Source: Purpureocillium takamizusanense
Taxonomy: Eukaryota; Ascomycota; Sordariomycetes; Hypocreales; Ophiocordycipitaceae
Direction: 5' to 3'
NCBI RefSeq assembly: GCF_022605165.1
Contig: NC_063072.1
Location: 2,232,001-2,296,000 of the forward strand
DNA length: 64,000 nucleotides
The translations under genes were made by a program, and so were the position numbers. Below, in pieces: positions 49,422-59,951 of this stretch. Within the stretch, counting starts at the first letter, position 1. Each line of letters opens with the position of its first letter. Below the pieces are notes generated by a model. That model saw nothing but the letters and a program-made list of their open reading frames with translations, searched no databases and had not been told where the DNA came from.

Positions 49422-50198
49422 ACGGGCGAGAGGATGGGCGGTGATGGGATGCCTTGGCGAGGGCGTATCGGAATTTGGTGTTTGTCTGCAACAGCCACGG
49501 ACGGCTTCTCCCGAGGCATCGTTGGCGTACTTTACTTGTTATGGGGCACGCACAAGCAGGTGAGCGGGGATGAGCAAGGCATGGGATGACGTGGGTAGCG
49601 GCGATCTTTCCTTGCGTTGACATCCCCCCTCTGCTCGTCAATGTTTTATACGCTGATGCAGCAAATTGGGGGTCACTTGATGTGTATCATAGGGAGTCAC
49701 TTATAACAGTTCCTACTTTGGTCATGACCGGGCTGTTCACCCCCATCAATCAATCCCCCCTGCACGGCGCTCGGCCCTCCCGGCCGCGTGGATGTAGGAC
49801 TCGGTTCCCGGCAAGTGCTGACAGGCGTCCAGGGTGCGCCCTTGGGGGCAATGGGGCTCTTCTGCCCCGACCTCTGCCTTGCACATGAGGAGTCCTAGGC
49901 AACAGAACAGCTGCCTCTCCGACTGGGTGAGGTGAGAGGCTCTGCGCCTGATTCGGGGACGCCATCCGGATGCGTCTTGGGCCGAGTGTGCGCGGCCTAT
50001 ATAGGCAGGGTGCTGCCGCCTTGCATGCGTTTGCCTTGGCCCAGGTCTATATAAAACAACCGCGTCGCCCCTCCCCGTCTTACCCATCTTTCACATCAAC
50101 ATCGGTGCTACGCTACAAGAAACATTAAAAAAGAAAAAGAAGAAAGAGAAGCACCAAAAAAAGACAGCAAATCAAGAACCTCATACTCCCTCGTCGCC
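49422..50198. other. Promoter region of the AAA ATPase gene
   Basis: No gene seen. The TATA-like element at 50048-50056 is annotated separately; A-rich sequence at 50125-50175 is the probable leader. Confidence 0.5.
50048..50056 (+). promoter_or_regulatory. TATA-like element of the AAA ATPase gene
   Basis: TATATAAAA lies 143 bp upstream of the start codon, in a sequence followed by CAACATC and A-rich leader. The position is plausible for a core promoter; this is inference. Confidence 0.45.
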
Positions 50199-52250
50199 AT
50201 GGCACGAGGCAAGCTGTCAGGTCGGCGGATCCAGCGCCCCGAGGAATTCTCGGATCCTCCCGACGAGGAGGAACAGAACGAGATGAACGCCCTGCTCACA
50301 GAAGAGGACAAGCAGCGGCGCCAGGAGCTCGAGAAGGCGCCCATGCAGGCCGAACTAAAACATCTCGAGAAGCGCTGGACCAAAAAGGGCCGCGGGTACA
50401 TCACGGAGCCCCGGGACGACGAGGAGCTGCCCGACGACAAGTTCAACTGGTACGACAAGTTTGCCCTGTGCGTGACGCGTCGTTACAGCCGCGACAACAG
50501 TTACGTCGATAGCACGTCGCTGCAGGTCAACTCGCCGGCCCTCAAGAGGGTGCTCCGCAACGTCATAGGCCATTACCCCGGCGTATCGTTTCACACAAAC
50601 GACATCTCAATCCCGTTCCCACCTCGCTGTCTCTATCACTACCGTCCCGAGTTCAAGGCCGAGCTGGAGAGGCTCGTGACCGAGGATCCCGACTCGGAGG
50701 CGGCGAGGCACCTGCCGATCCTGATTGACTTCATCAACGAAGAGTTCCACGACACCATCGTCGAGGGGGACAACCTCCGCGACCAGGGGCTCATATCGTA
50801 TGAGCACCTGTGGACCATCTTCAAGCCGGGCGTCTTGGTGTACAGCACCAAGCTTTCGCAGCCGCGAGGGTTCCAGCTCCTGTCCGCCGACTATGCCTGC
50901 GGCAGCTGCCCTGCGCTCGAGCTCTCCGTCGAGTTTGTGGACTTTGACGGGGACGGGTTCGGCACGCGCCAGGCAAGCCTCAAGATCCCGGCGTTTGGCG
51001 GGTCGGCGCCGATCCGAGGGCTCAACGTCATCCCCCTAGCGTGCAGCCCCAACGAAGCCGTCATCAGGAAGCGCCTCGTCGAGCGCGGCCGTCGGTGGGA
51101 GGCCCACGCCGGCCAGCACTTCCGCCACTACCAGGGCATCGCCATCGACGTGGATGGAAACCGGTACAACATCGACTCGAGGGTCATGATCGACGCGCGC
51201 ACGTTCCACCGTCTCGAGGCGGACCATGCCTTTGGCGTGTCGGCTCTGAGCGACGGAAACAGCGACTGGTCAGACGACGAGGCAGAGCTGATCCCGACGG
51301 AGAACAAGGACTCGTTCCCCGCCCTGACGGACGAGCAGTGCCTGATGGCGGCCTCGTTGGTGCGCGGCTTCTCCATGACGGAGAAGAAGTTCCTCGACTT
51401 CTTCATCGACAACGTCTCGGACATTGAGTGGAACACCAAGTGCTTCGAGCAGCTCGTGCTGCCGCAGAGCCAAAAGGACCTCGTGCAGGCGCTGGTGGAC
51501 GAGCACACGAAGCGCGCGACCGACCCCAACTCGGCCTTTGAGGACATCGTCAAGGGCAAGTCGCGCGGCCTGATCCTGGTGCTGCACGGGCCCCCGGGCG
51601 TGGGCAAGACGCTGACGGCCGAGTGCGTGGCCGAGTTCAGCCAGCGGCCGCTGTACATTGTCTCGTCGGGCGACCTCGACACGAACCCGTCGGTGCTGGA
51701 CGAGCGGCTCGGCCGGACGCTGGACCTGGCGAGCACGTGGAAGGCGGTCCTGCTCATCGACGAGGCCGACGTCTTCCTGGAGCGGCGCTCGCTGCACGAC
51801 CTGCAGCGCAACGGGCTCGTCAGCATCTTCCTGCGCACCCTCGAGTACTACTCGGGCATCCTGTTCATGACGACGAACCGCGTGCGCACCTTTGACGATG
51901 CCTTCAAGTCGCGCATCCACGTCCCGCTCAAGTACGGCGAGCTGCCGGCCGACTCGCGGGCCAAGATCTGGCGCAACTTTCTGGGGGCAGTAGGGAGAGA
52001 GGGAGGCAGTCGCGGCGACGGCAGCGGCAGCGGCGGCATGTCCGCGTACGAGTCCATCGGCGACGCGGGCATCGCCACGCTGGCCGAGGCGCCCCTCAAC
52101 GGCCGGCAGATCAAAAACGTCGTCAGGACGGCCAAGAGCCTCGCCTCGCACAAGAGGCGCAGGCTGGACCTGGAACAGCTCCAGCAGGTCATGGAGATCC
52201 AGATGGCGTTTGAGCGCGACCTGGACGGGGCGGCCGACGGGGGTCGTTGA
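50199..52250 (+). CDS. AAA+ ATPase with fungal N-terminal domain (DUF7025-like)
   Basis: A single exon of 683 residues. The N-terminal 60 residues are charged. Residues ~100-330 form a domain typical of fungal AAA proteins (YEHLWTIFKPGVLVYSTK, then ACGSCPALELSVEFVDFDGD, then HYQGIAIDVDGNRYNIDSRV). The AAA module has Walker A GPPGVGKT (464-471), Walker B LLIDEADVFLE (D521/E522), FMTTNRVRTFDDAFKSRIHV (sensor 1/arginine region) and a C-terminal NGRQIKNVVRTAKSLA. Such proteins are abundant in filamentous ascomycetes; some resemble BCS1-type or cell-division AAA proteins, but no specific role is known. The absence of introns and strong GC bias at third positions distinguish it from multi-intron neighbours. 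No signal peptide or transmembrane helix is visible. Confidence 0.9.
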   Translation: MARGKLSGRRIQRPEEFSDPPDEEEQNEMNALLTEEDKQRRQELEKAPMQAELKHLEKRWTKKGRGYITEPRDDEELPDDKFNWYDKFALCVTRRYSRDNSYVDSTSLQVNSPALKRVLRNVIGHYPGVSFHTNDISIPFPPRCLYHYRPEFKAELERLVTEDPDSEAARHLPILIDFINEEFHDTIVEGDNLRDQGLISYEHLWTIFKPGVLVYSTKLSQPRGFQLLSADYACGSCPALELSVEFVDFDGDGFGTRQASLKIPAFGGSAPIRGLNVIPLACSPNEAVIRKRLVERGRRWEAHAGQHFRHYQGIAIDVDGNRYNIDSRVMIDARTFHRLEADHAFGVSALSDGNSDWSDDEAELIPTENKDSFPALTDEQCLMAASLVRGFSMTEKKFLDFFIDNVSDIEWNTKCFEQLVLPQSQKDLVQALVDEHTKRATDPNSAFEDIVKGKSRGLILVLHGPPGVGKTLTAECVAEFSQRPLYIVSSGDLDTNPSVLDERLGRTLDLASTWKAVLLIDEADVFLERRSLHDLQRNGLVSIFLRTLEYYSGILFMTTNRVRTFDDAFKSRIHVPLKYGELPADSRAKIWRNFLGAVGREGGSRGDGSGSGGMSAYESIGDAGIATLAEAPLNGRQIKNVVRTAKSLASHKRRRLDLEQLQQVMEIQMAFERDLDGAADGGR

Positions 52251-53193
52251 CGTCGCGGATCGTCCCTGAGGAGAGGGCGCTTGGGGCGTCTGCATGTCCG
52301 AGCAGCGGCCCTCCCTTTTTCCCCCCCGGGAGGGAGGGGGCCATCATGGTCACCCGCAGCTCAGACAACTGGCAGGGCGAAAGTACGTACATGCGTAAGT
52401 GGGCTGTGTATCGCGCATGGGGCCGGCGGCTTGTTGCTGCGTCGAGTATCTGTGACAGGTTACTGGCACGCAAACCGCGTTTCCGGCAGGGTTGGAAGGG
52501 TTGAGCACAGCTCGCCACGCGGTCGGTACCGCTGCCAAGCTCCTGCATCGCTCAGTCAACGTAGGAGTTTCCCTCGATACGGTGGCGTGTTGCAGTTAGA
52601 CAGTCGGTCCGGAACACGTCTCACGAGTCCGGGGTTCCGAAGGAGACTGAAGGGCGCGCAGCATAGCATAGAACAGAAGACGTACAGGATCCTGCCGCAA
52701 CAGGCGGTTATGTATACCTCTTCGTGATGTCACTGAACATGGCAATGATATATCTGATGATCGGCAACTTGCAAGCAGCCCGAGGACGACGGGCTGAACA
52801 TGAAGTCGCGTGATTCGTAAAATCGGCTTCCTGGCCCATTGAGCTTGTCAAGCTGCCTTCCAGAACTTTGTGCAGCATCGCTGCGTCGTGGAATATGTTG
52901 AGATGTGCGGAGGCAGCGCAGTCTGTCTGGGCCGTGCCTACGCACTGATGCTTTGGAGGCATAGACGGTCGGCTCGAAACGCGGACTCGGGCTCTCCTCT
53001 GTTCCCTTCAAGCACCGTTGGCTTCCTAGCTTTTCATGTATATAAAGACAACGGTGAGCCCGTGTCGACTCTCGTACCCTCTTTCGTGACTCAGATCATT
53101 ATCAAACAATCTAATCCGGCTACTCTTGTATATAAAACATCAATAGTCCTCTAGTCGCCCTCTCTCTAGCAACAACACTCCTCAGCCGTCGCA
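52251..53193. other. Intergenic, promoter region of the Cys-repeat secreted-protein gene
   Basis: 3' flank of the AAA ATPase gene, followed by AT-richer promoter DNA with two TATA-like elements (53039-53047 and 53129-53137). I see no other gene. Confidence 0.5.
53129..53137 (+). promoter_or_regulatory. TATA-like element of the Cys-repeat secreted-protein gene
   Basis: TATATAAAA lies 57 bp before the start codon; a second copy (TATATAAAG) lies about 90 bp further upstream. Close spacing of a TATA box to the ATG is common for highly expressed small secreted proteins; this is inference. Confidence 0.45.
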
Positions 53194-53580
53194 ATGAAGT
53201 CCTTTATCGCCATTGCTGTCTTCGCCGCCGCGGCCCTCGCCTCGCCCCCGGCCGATGAGATCTGCGCACAACAATGCAACGCGGCCTTGGATAGTTGCGT
53301 CGCGGCCGGCCAGGCCATCGCAGACTGCACGGGCACGTACATCAACTGCCTCGGCTTCAACCCTTATGATCAGGTGCCCTTCAAGAAGCCCACAGCTTGC
53401 CGCAAGGAGACTGAGGGGGCGTGTGCCGTCAGGTGCAACAAGAACATGGACACCTGCGTCGGGGACGGCAACGCCGCCCAAGCCTGCACCCAGACTTACG
53501 TCCGGTGCCTTGGTTACAACCCCTACGAAAACGTGCGATACAAGAAGCCGACGGCTTGCCGTGCTTCCCAAAACAACTAA
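53194..53580 (+). CDS. Secreted protein with two tandem 6-Cys repeats
   Basis: A continuous frame of 128 residues. Residues 1-17 are a signal peptide (MKSFIAIAVFAAAALAS). Two tandem units follow, each with the spacing C-x3-C-x6-C-x9-C-x6-C-x16-C: Cys 24, 28, 35, 45, 52, 69 and Cys 77, 81, 88, 98, 105, 122. Both units share the stretch CLGFNPYDQVPFKKPTACR / CLGYNPYENVRYKKPTACR. Six even cysteines per unit suggest independently folded disulfide modules. Function is unknown; small secreted fungal proteins of this type include effectors and antimicrobial or cell-wall proteins. A third, partial unit lies downstream of the stop codon (53625-53726) and could be joined by splicing a 62-bp intron (53561-53622), giving an alternative C terminus. 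Only the unspliced form is annotated here. Confidence 0.78.
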   Translation: MKSFIAIAVFAAAALASPPADEICAQQCNAALDSCVAAGQAIADCTGTYINCLGFNPYDQVPFKKPTACRKETEGACAVRCNKNMDTCVGDGNAAQACTQTYVRCLGYNPYENVRYKKPTACRASQNN

Positions 53581-53624
53581 GCCGGCCGGCTCACTATGGT
53601 TATCCGCAAGCGCGGGTCGCAGGC

Positions 53625-53726
53625 GGCAACACCATCAAGAGCTACACCCATACGCACGCCCTGTGCCTCGGGCACAACCCCTATGACGAGGCGCCGTTCA
53701 AAGAGCCCGCTTCTTGCCGCAGATAG
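53625..53726 (+). pseudogene. Third, partial Cys-repeat unit downstream of the stop codon
   Basis: In a frame shifted relative to the upstream gene, this sequence encodes GNTIKSYTHTHALCLGHNPY followed by DEAPFKEPASCRR and a stop. It aligns with the second half of each Cys repeat, with the same C-x16-C spacing, but the fourth Cys is Tyr and the first three Cys are missing. It is either a decayed repeat unit or a real last exon reached through intron 53561-53622 (donor GTGCTT, acceptor CGCAG, CTAAG inside), which keeps phase. Confidence 0.6.
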
Positions 53727-54490
53727 GAGGATCGAGGACGAGACTGAACAGCCGTCGTGAAGCGTGAGGGAAAGGGGCGAGGCCGCAGAAAACCCAATAT
53801 ATATGACAATGGCACTGGCCGATTACCCATCGGCTGTCGAATGTGGACGGTTGCGGCTAGGACGATGAGGTGGGAGAGAGCCAAGCTGTAGTCAAATGCA
53901 AACTCGCAGAGGCCAATACGATACCATCATAGGCATCCACGTTCTGTCGAGCAAACCTTGCCGGGTCAAACAGACGATTTGCAATGACGATTGGATCAAG
54001 CCGCCCGTAAAATGGCTATCATCTTAGCAGGACTTATTGATGCAACCCTCTGATTCCCGTGGCAACGGAACGGGCAGCGACGACACTACACTCACGGATC
54101 CCCAGGGAGGGAGATTGATAAAGAACAAAAAGATAGGGAAAACATGGAGATTCTCATTTTAAATAAAAGCCCGTGTCATGGAGAATATGCCCAAAGCGAG
54201 GCAGGTGCAACTCCGGCTCCAGGGGCACCTGCCGTTCCAGTGGGGGATTTTGCCCCAGTGTAAATTGACAGTGGAGGCAGGTGCGGTCAAGGGGTGCAAC
54301 TGCCACCACCTCGCGCCTGCCCACCCGCCCAGTACCAGGCAGCACCAAACAGTGCTGCTCACAGTGCTCAGTGCTCACCATCCAGTCGTCCCGTCTCACC
54401 GAAAAGTCATCGTCAACAAGCCCCCCATCATCCCTCCCTCACCACCGCAAACTTGACGCCCGGCACAAAGCCGAGCCCAACTCACTACCC
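53727..54490. other. Intergenic before Dbr1
   Basis: No gene seen. AT-rich in parts (TATATAT near 53796); the last 150 bases are probably the leader of Dbr1. Confidence 0.5.
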
Positions 54491-56247
54491 ATGGCCGCCA
54501 GCACTTTCGAGGCGCAGGGCGTGCGGGTTGCTGTCGAGGGTTGTGTGAGTTGAACCGTCGTACCGATTGATTCGTGCTTGCACGCGACTGACAGACAGCC
54601 TCTAGGGCCACGGCACCCTTCACGCCATATACGACTCCGTCGCACGCTCATGCAAGGAACGTGGCTGGGATGGCGTCGACCTGCTCATCATTGGAGGCGA
54701 CTTTCAGGTACGTTGACCTCAGTGCGCGTGCGCTTTCCTCGATTCAACCCTTGCGTGTGCTGACTACGCCTCAGTCTGTTCGCAACGCCTCGGACCTGAC
54801 GGCCATGTCTGTTCCCGTCAAGTACCGCCACCTAGGCGACTTTCCCGAGTACTACTCCGGGGCCCGGGCTGCCCCCTACCTCACCATCTTCATCGCCGGC
54901 AACCACGAGGCTAGCTCTCATCTTTGGGAGCTCTACTATGGCGGCTGGGTTGCGCCCAACATCTACTATCTCGGCGCCGCCAACGTCCTGCGGTTTGGTC
55001 CTCTTCGCATCGCTGGAATGTCCGGTATCTGGAAGGGACATGACTATCGCAAGCCACACCATGAACGGCTCCCGTTCAACTCGGACGATGTCAAGTCCTT
55101 CTACCACGTCCGCGAGGTTGACGTCCGCAAGCTGCTGCTGATTCAGTCGCAAGTCGACGTCGGTCTGAGTCACGACTGGCCGCGTGCCATCGAAAAGTAT
55201 GGCGACTCGGAATGGTTGTTCAAAACGAAGCCAGACTTTCGAGCAGAGTCCAGAGACGGATCTTTGGGCAGCGTCGCGGCAGAGTACGTCATGGACAGAC
55301 TCCGTCCACCGTACTGGTTTTCTGCCCATCTCCATGTCAAATTTGCTGCCTTGAAAAAGTACGAAGAGACGGGCGGTGATCTCGGCTCTGCAGCAAACAG
55401 CAAGGAACCTGAGATTACCGTACAGAAAGATGCCGAGCCCAATCCCGATGAGATTGATCTGGACATGGATGACGATGATGCTGGGACCACGGAACCCGCT
55501 GTCAAGCAAGACAACGCAGAGGCCGGTCAGGAGGACACGAACCAAATACCTGATGAGCTACGGGCTCAGTTACCCGCATCTTTTGCCCCTCCACCACCAC
55601 AGCGGCCAAGACACACGCCGGGCCAACCAGTTCCTCCGAGCATCGCCAACAGGGAGGTTCGCTTCTTGGCTTTGGACAAGTGCCTCCCCAGACGACAGTA
55701 CCTTCAGCTGTGCGAGCTTGTCCCGTATGATCAACAGGCGCTGTCACGTCATCCTCCTCAAGACTCATCGCCTCGCTATCGGCTTCAGTATGACCCGGAG
55801 TGGCTCTCTATCACGCGAGCATTTCACTCATCCCTCTCAATTGGCGACCGAAATGGCCAGGTAGCCGAGGATCTGGGAGAGGACAAGTATTTGCCACTGA
55901 TCCACAAAGAGCGAGAATGGGTCGAAGAAAATATAGCCAAGCCTGGAAAGCTAGATGTGCCAGAAAACTTTGAGTTGACGGCACCGCCTCATGTCCCCGG
56001 GAGTCCAGAGATTGTCCATGAGCAACCGGAAGAATACACAAATCCCCAAACCGCGGCATTCTGCAACCTCCTGGGAGTCAATAATCTCTGGGACGCCACT
56101 GACGAGGAAAGAAGGGAGAGGAAAGAATGTGGCCCACCGCCGTCTGTTTTCCGCGGAGGGCATCGTGGCGGAAGGGGTGGTAGAGGTGGCAGAGGCGGAC
56201 GAGGAGGCGGTAGGGGACGAGGGCGAGGCAATCGAGGACGGTGGTAG
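54491..56247 (+). CDS. dbr1: RNA lariat debranching enzyme Dbr1
   Basis: Three exons (54491-54544, 54606-54707, 54775-56247) give 542 residues. The metallophosphoesterase core starts GVRVAVEGCGHGTLHAIYDS, continues VDLLIIGGDFQSVRNASDLT, has the GNHE motif (residues 94-97) and then GWVAPNIYYLGAANVLRFGP, IAGMSGIWKGHDY and PPYWFSAHLHVKFAAL. The C-terminal debranching-enzyme domain ends near residue 510 and is followed by an RGG-rich tail (511-542). The enzyme hydrolyses the 2'-5' bond of excised intron lariats, in the nucleus. Exon 1 is only 54 nt. Both introns (61 and 67 bp) are phase 0. The acidic insert after the catalytic domain (IDLDMDDDDAG) is typical of fungal Dbr1. Identification is firm. 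Confidence 0.93.
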
Positions 56248-56690
56248 GGCCTTCGACACCAGGTGCCGAGACACATGTTTTATTCTGGCGTATGGCATTC
56301 TTGTTTGGAAGATTGGCGCATGAAGTGACTAACACGAGCTCGTATCAAGAAGGGGGAGTCGGAGCATGGAATACGGTCAGGCGACAGCATAGGGTAGGTG
56401 CTGAGCTGGGCATTTGAAGCCTCTAGGAAGGATGTGGCTGTTGACAGATACAACCAGACAATGTTGAGCGATTGGCTCATGGCCAAGTGGCACGACCTTT
56501 GATGTGTTCTCTGGCGATCGGCTGTGAGTGCGAGTTGGAGGCGAAATATGCGACGGCGCATTCAGCCGCGGGGACGCATCCCTGACGGCGCATCGACAGT
56601 GACCCGTAAAGGCTGAACAGCAGCGCAGCGCGCTAGGAAGTAACAAATAATCTCTCCCGAATCGCCGACAACGCGACGAAAGCGGAAGCC
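56248..56690. other. Intergenic between Dbr1 and HET genes
   Basis: 3' flank of Dbr1 and promoter of the HET gene in the same orientation. I see no other gene. Confidence 0.5.
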
Positions 56691-59360
56691 ATGCCAGAAT
56701 CATTGCCGTACGTATACTCACCGCTGCCGAGCACCTCGCACATCCGGTTGCTGAGGCGCGAGGACCCTGGGCCTGATGGGACGCTGCGCTTCTCGCTCAC
56801 GACGCGGCACGTTGGCGACCCCAAGGCGCCCGACTACCACTGCCTGTCATACACATGGAGCAACCCGTTCGCCCACGGACGGTACTTCAGCGAGCATTTC
56901 GAGTCGGTGGCGCCGCGGTACGAGCCGGGGAGCACGGTGGCCGTCGAGCTGGACGGGCGGACGCTGCGCATCCAGCGCAACCTGCACGACGCGCTGAGCG
57001 AGGTGCCGCGGTCAGCGTACGTGGACTACCTCGACAGGCCGCTGGCGGCGACGGGCGGCAGAACCTATCTCCACGATGTCGTGGAGGGGGGCGACGCCGA
57101 GCTGGTGCGCGAATGGCTGTGGAATGGAGCGGCCGTGGACAACCTCGACGATAGGGGCAGAACGGCGTTGCACTATGCGGCGGGGAAGGGACGCGTGGAG
57201 GTTGTGGAGATGCTCTGCAGGGCGGGAGCTCTACGTGCGCGGAGGGACAAGGAGGAGAAGAGCGCCTCCGACCTGGCGAGGGATGGGGGACACGACGACG
57301 TGGTGGCCCTGCTCGAGGGGTTCGCCGGGCAGCAGCCGGATCCCCTGCCTCATGACTGCCAGTCTCCGAGGAACCCTGCCCCGGCCGACAGGTTGATATG
57401 GGCCGACGCGATATGCATCAACCAGGCCGACGTTGACGAGAAGAGCGCGCAGGTCAGCATCATGGACCGCATCTACTCCAACGCCGCCTACGTGGTCGCC
57501 TGGCTGGGCCCGCCGGACGAGCGGTCCTCGCTCGGGCTGCAGACGCTGAGCGCTCTCAAGGAGCACCTCGACGCCTTCAGGGCCAGCCGGATCGAGCCCT
57601 TTGGCGGCTACGACGGGGCCAATTACGAGGAGGCGGGCGTGCCCTTGATCCCCTGGGCCGGGTGGGCGGCGCTGGCGAGCATCTACCAGCGGCAGTGGTT
57701 CCGGCGGGCGTGGATCGTGCAGGAGGCCATCCTGCCGCCCGTGCTGCTCATGTACCTGGGCGACGCGTACGTCTCGTGGTACGACCTGGGCGGCGTGGCC
57801 GACGCGCTGCGGCACAGCAAGGCCAAGCTGGGCGCGAGCGGCTCGACGGCCTTTGTGCCGCTGCACGACGCGGCCGTTGCCGTCGAATGGAACATGGGCG
57901 AGGTGCACAAGTACCGCACCAACAGGAACAGGGCCCTGCGGAGGGACGTGGATGCTACCGCCGGGAACGAAGAGGAGGAAGTGCGGGCATCGAGGTCGCT
58001 GTTCGTGCTGCGCGAGCTCGTCTTCAACTTCTGGACCTTTCTCGCCTCGGACCCCCGGGACAAGGTGTTTGCGCTCTACGGCGTCGTCAACGCGTTTGCG
58101 GAGCGCCGTCTCCTGACCGACTACCGGCTCTCCCTGGTCGACGTATACACGGCGACGACGAGGCAGCTGATCCTGGACGCGGGGAACCTGTCGGCGCTGT
58201 CCGCGTGCGTCTACCCCGTCCAGCGGCGCGACGACCTGCCGAGCTGGGTGCTGGACTTTAGCCTCCCGGGGATCAACGGCGTGCCGGACATCTTCTCCGC
58301 CGACAAGGGGCTCGAGTACAGAGCGCCGAGGGCGGACGACGCTCGCGTCGACAGCCCGGTCCTCGGTGTGCGAGGTGTGAGGATCGGCATCATCACCGAA
58401 GCGGCCGGGCGGCCCAACATTGGACCCTCCGGGAAGCTGCAGTTCGACCCGTCATGGCTCCAACTGCTGCTCTCCATCCGAGCTCAGGACGCCTACGGCG
58501 AGCAGCCCGTCCTGTCCGAGATACTCTGGCGGACGCTGTGCATGGACATGTCGTCGGGGAGCCTCTTCGACTCCAAGGTCTACGGGGCGCGAGCGCCCGA
58601 CGAGTTTGGCGCGCAGTTCAGGATGTTTATGCTCCTCATGATCCTGGCCGGGGCGGACCGCATGGTGCTGGACAAGGTCGGCGTCGAGCCGAGCCCGCAG
58701 AACGACACGATGACGGTCAGCACCCTCCCGTACGACCCCATGGAGGCGGACATGGAGCCGACGCTGGCGGCCCTCGACGCCGTGGCCGCCGCGCAAGACG
58801 GGGGGCCGCCCAACACGAACTACCTGCCGAGCCGCGAGGAGGTGCTGTACTTTTGGGACAAGCTCGAGTGCACCATGGTGCGCAACACGGCCGTCGACGC
58901 CGACGGGGGGCCGCACGACTTTTACGTCCCGCCCGAGGTGCGCGCGGGGCGGCAGCGCATCGTCGGCGGCGGGTACGTGGTCCGGGGGTCGCGCATGTTC
59001 CAGCGCTGCGAGGGCTTCGCGAGCGCCTACAGCAGCGTGTACGGCGGGCGGCAGCTCGTGGCCGTCGACGGCGCGTACCTGGGCATGGCCGCGCTGTCGG
59101 CCGCGCCTGGGGACGAGGTCTGGGTGCTGCCCGGGCTGACGGCGCCGGCGGTGCTGAGGTCCATGTCCATGTCCGGGTCCGGGTCCAGGTCCAGGTCCAT
59201 GGGCACGGGGGAGGCGGAGGCGGAGGCGGAGGCGGAGGCAGAGGAGACGCCGCCGCGATATCACTTTGTGGGCGCGTGCTATGTCCACGGGCTGATGCAT
59301 GGCGAGGTGGCTGCCAGTGGGCGGGGGCAGCCTGAACTGTTGGACGTGGACCTGGTGTAA
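56691..59360 (+). CDS. HET-domain protein with ankyrin repeats inserted in the HET domain
   Basis: A single exon of 889 residues. The HET domain starts HIRLLRRED and YHCLSYTWSNPF (residues 49-60) and reaches RIQRNLHDALSEVP (93-106). It then breaks for about 130 residues that contain two ankyrin repeats (TYLHDVVEGGDAELVREWLW near 125-144, RGRTALHYAAGKGRVEVVEM near 155-174, DLARDGGHDDVVALLEG near 194-210). The HET domain resumes at LIWADAICINQADVDEKSAQ (235-254), then YSNAAYVVAWLGP and the region RAWIVQEAIL. The C-terminal part is typical of HET proteins (RDKVFALYGVV). HET proteins mediate allorecognition and can trigger cell death. Near the C terminus are Ser-Gly/Ser-Arg and Glu-Ala repeats (from 59160). 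No intron is needed. Confidence 0.9.
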   Translation: MPESLPYVYSPLPSTSHIRLLRREDPGPDGTLRFSLTTRHVGDPKAPDYHCLSYTWSNPFAHGRYFSEHFESVAPRYEPGSTVAVELDGRTLRIQRNLHDALSEVPRSAYVDYLDRPLAATGGRTYLHDVVEGGDAELVREWLWNGAAVDNLDDRGRTALHYAAGKGRVEVVEMLCRAGALRARRDKEEKSASDLARDGGHDDVVALLEGFAGQQPDPLPHDCQSPRNPAPADRLIWADAICINQADVDEKSAQVSIMDRIYSNAAYVVAWLGPPDERSSLGLQTLSALKEHLDAFRASRIEPFGGYDGANYEEAGVPLIPWAGWAALASIYQRQWFRRAWIVQEAILPPVLLMYLGDAYVSWYDLGGVADALRHSKAKLGASGSTAFVPLHDAAVAVEWNMGEVHKYRTNRNRALRRDVDATAGNEEEEVRASRSLFVLRELVFNFWTFLASDPRDKVFALYGVVNAFAERRLLTDYRLSLVDVYTATTRQLILDAGNLSALSACVYPVQRRDDLPSWVLDFSLPGINGVPDIFSADKGLEYRAPRADDARVDSPVLGVRGVRIGIITEAAGRPNIGPSGKLQFDPSWLQLLLSIRAQDAYGEQPVLSEILWRTLCMDMSSGSLFDSKVYGARAPDEFGAQFRMFMLLMILAGADRMVLDKVGVEPSPQNDTMTVSTLPYDPMEADMEPTLAALDAVAAAQDGGPPNTNYLPSREEVLYFWDKLECTMVRNTAVDADGGPHDFYVPPEVRAGRQRIVGGGYVVRGSRMFQRCEGFASAYSSVYGGRQLVAVDGAYLGMAALSAAPGDEVWVLPGLTAPAVLRSMSMSGSGSRSRSMGTGEAEAEAEAEAEETPPRYHFVGACYVHGLMHGEVAASGRGQPELLDVDLV
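59160..59245 (+). repeat. Low-complexity repeats in the HET gene
   Basis: TCCATG/TCCGGG/TCCAGG hexamers followed by GGCGGA hexamers encode Ser-Met/Ser-Gly/Ser-Arg and Glu-Ala runs just before the C-terminal YHFVGACYVHGL segment. Confidence 0.8.
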
Positions 59361-59951
59361 AGTTGGACAGCAGCCTCAACCTCTGAGGAGTTGGACCGTC
59401 GTTGCGAGATGGATGTATCGGCATTGACAGACACCAGCGAGTCAGGTCCATTACCATGCGGGCCCCTCGAAGCGAAGCCGACGATCGCAGCCGCCGCTTC
59501 CATGGTGCTGTCAATGTCAGCTGACCATCCCTTTCTTCCTGCACCGAGGTCGTTGGGCCCTCATTCAGGGCCGAGGCTCATGAATAATCGAAGTGGGCTC
59601 CATGCACGTCAATACCTGGCATACCTCTTGACCGTCAGGCCGCTCGCGTCGCGACTGGTAGTAGGCCCACCAATCGCTATATCATCAGTGGAGGCACACC
59701 GCGGGGGACGCGGAGATTGGGGGACGGACTCTACAATACTATACTTCGTATAAGCCTGAGGGAATAACAAGCCCGCGCCCGAAACGGCTATACTGGCCTA
59801 TGCCCTTGATGGTACTGATGTGGAGTCTGGTTGTTCCATCCCAAAGCACCGGTTCCCAAAACCAACTCCGTTCGCCATTCCTTCTTCAATTCTTTCGTCC
59901 CAAGCAAAAAGAGTTCAGCTGAAAGACGCGAAAAGCTCTTCGGCAGCAGCA
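59361..59951. other. Intergenic between HET and EthD-like genes
   Basis: No gene seen. A TACTTCGTA copy is at 59742. The frame of the next gene stays open to an upstream ATG at 59820, so its leader could be partly coding. Confidence 0.5.
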
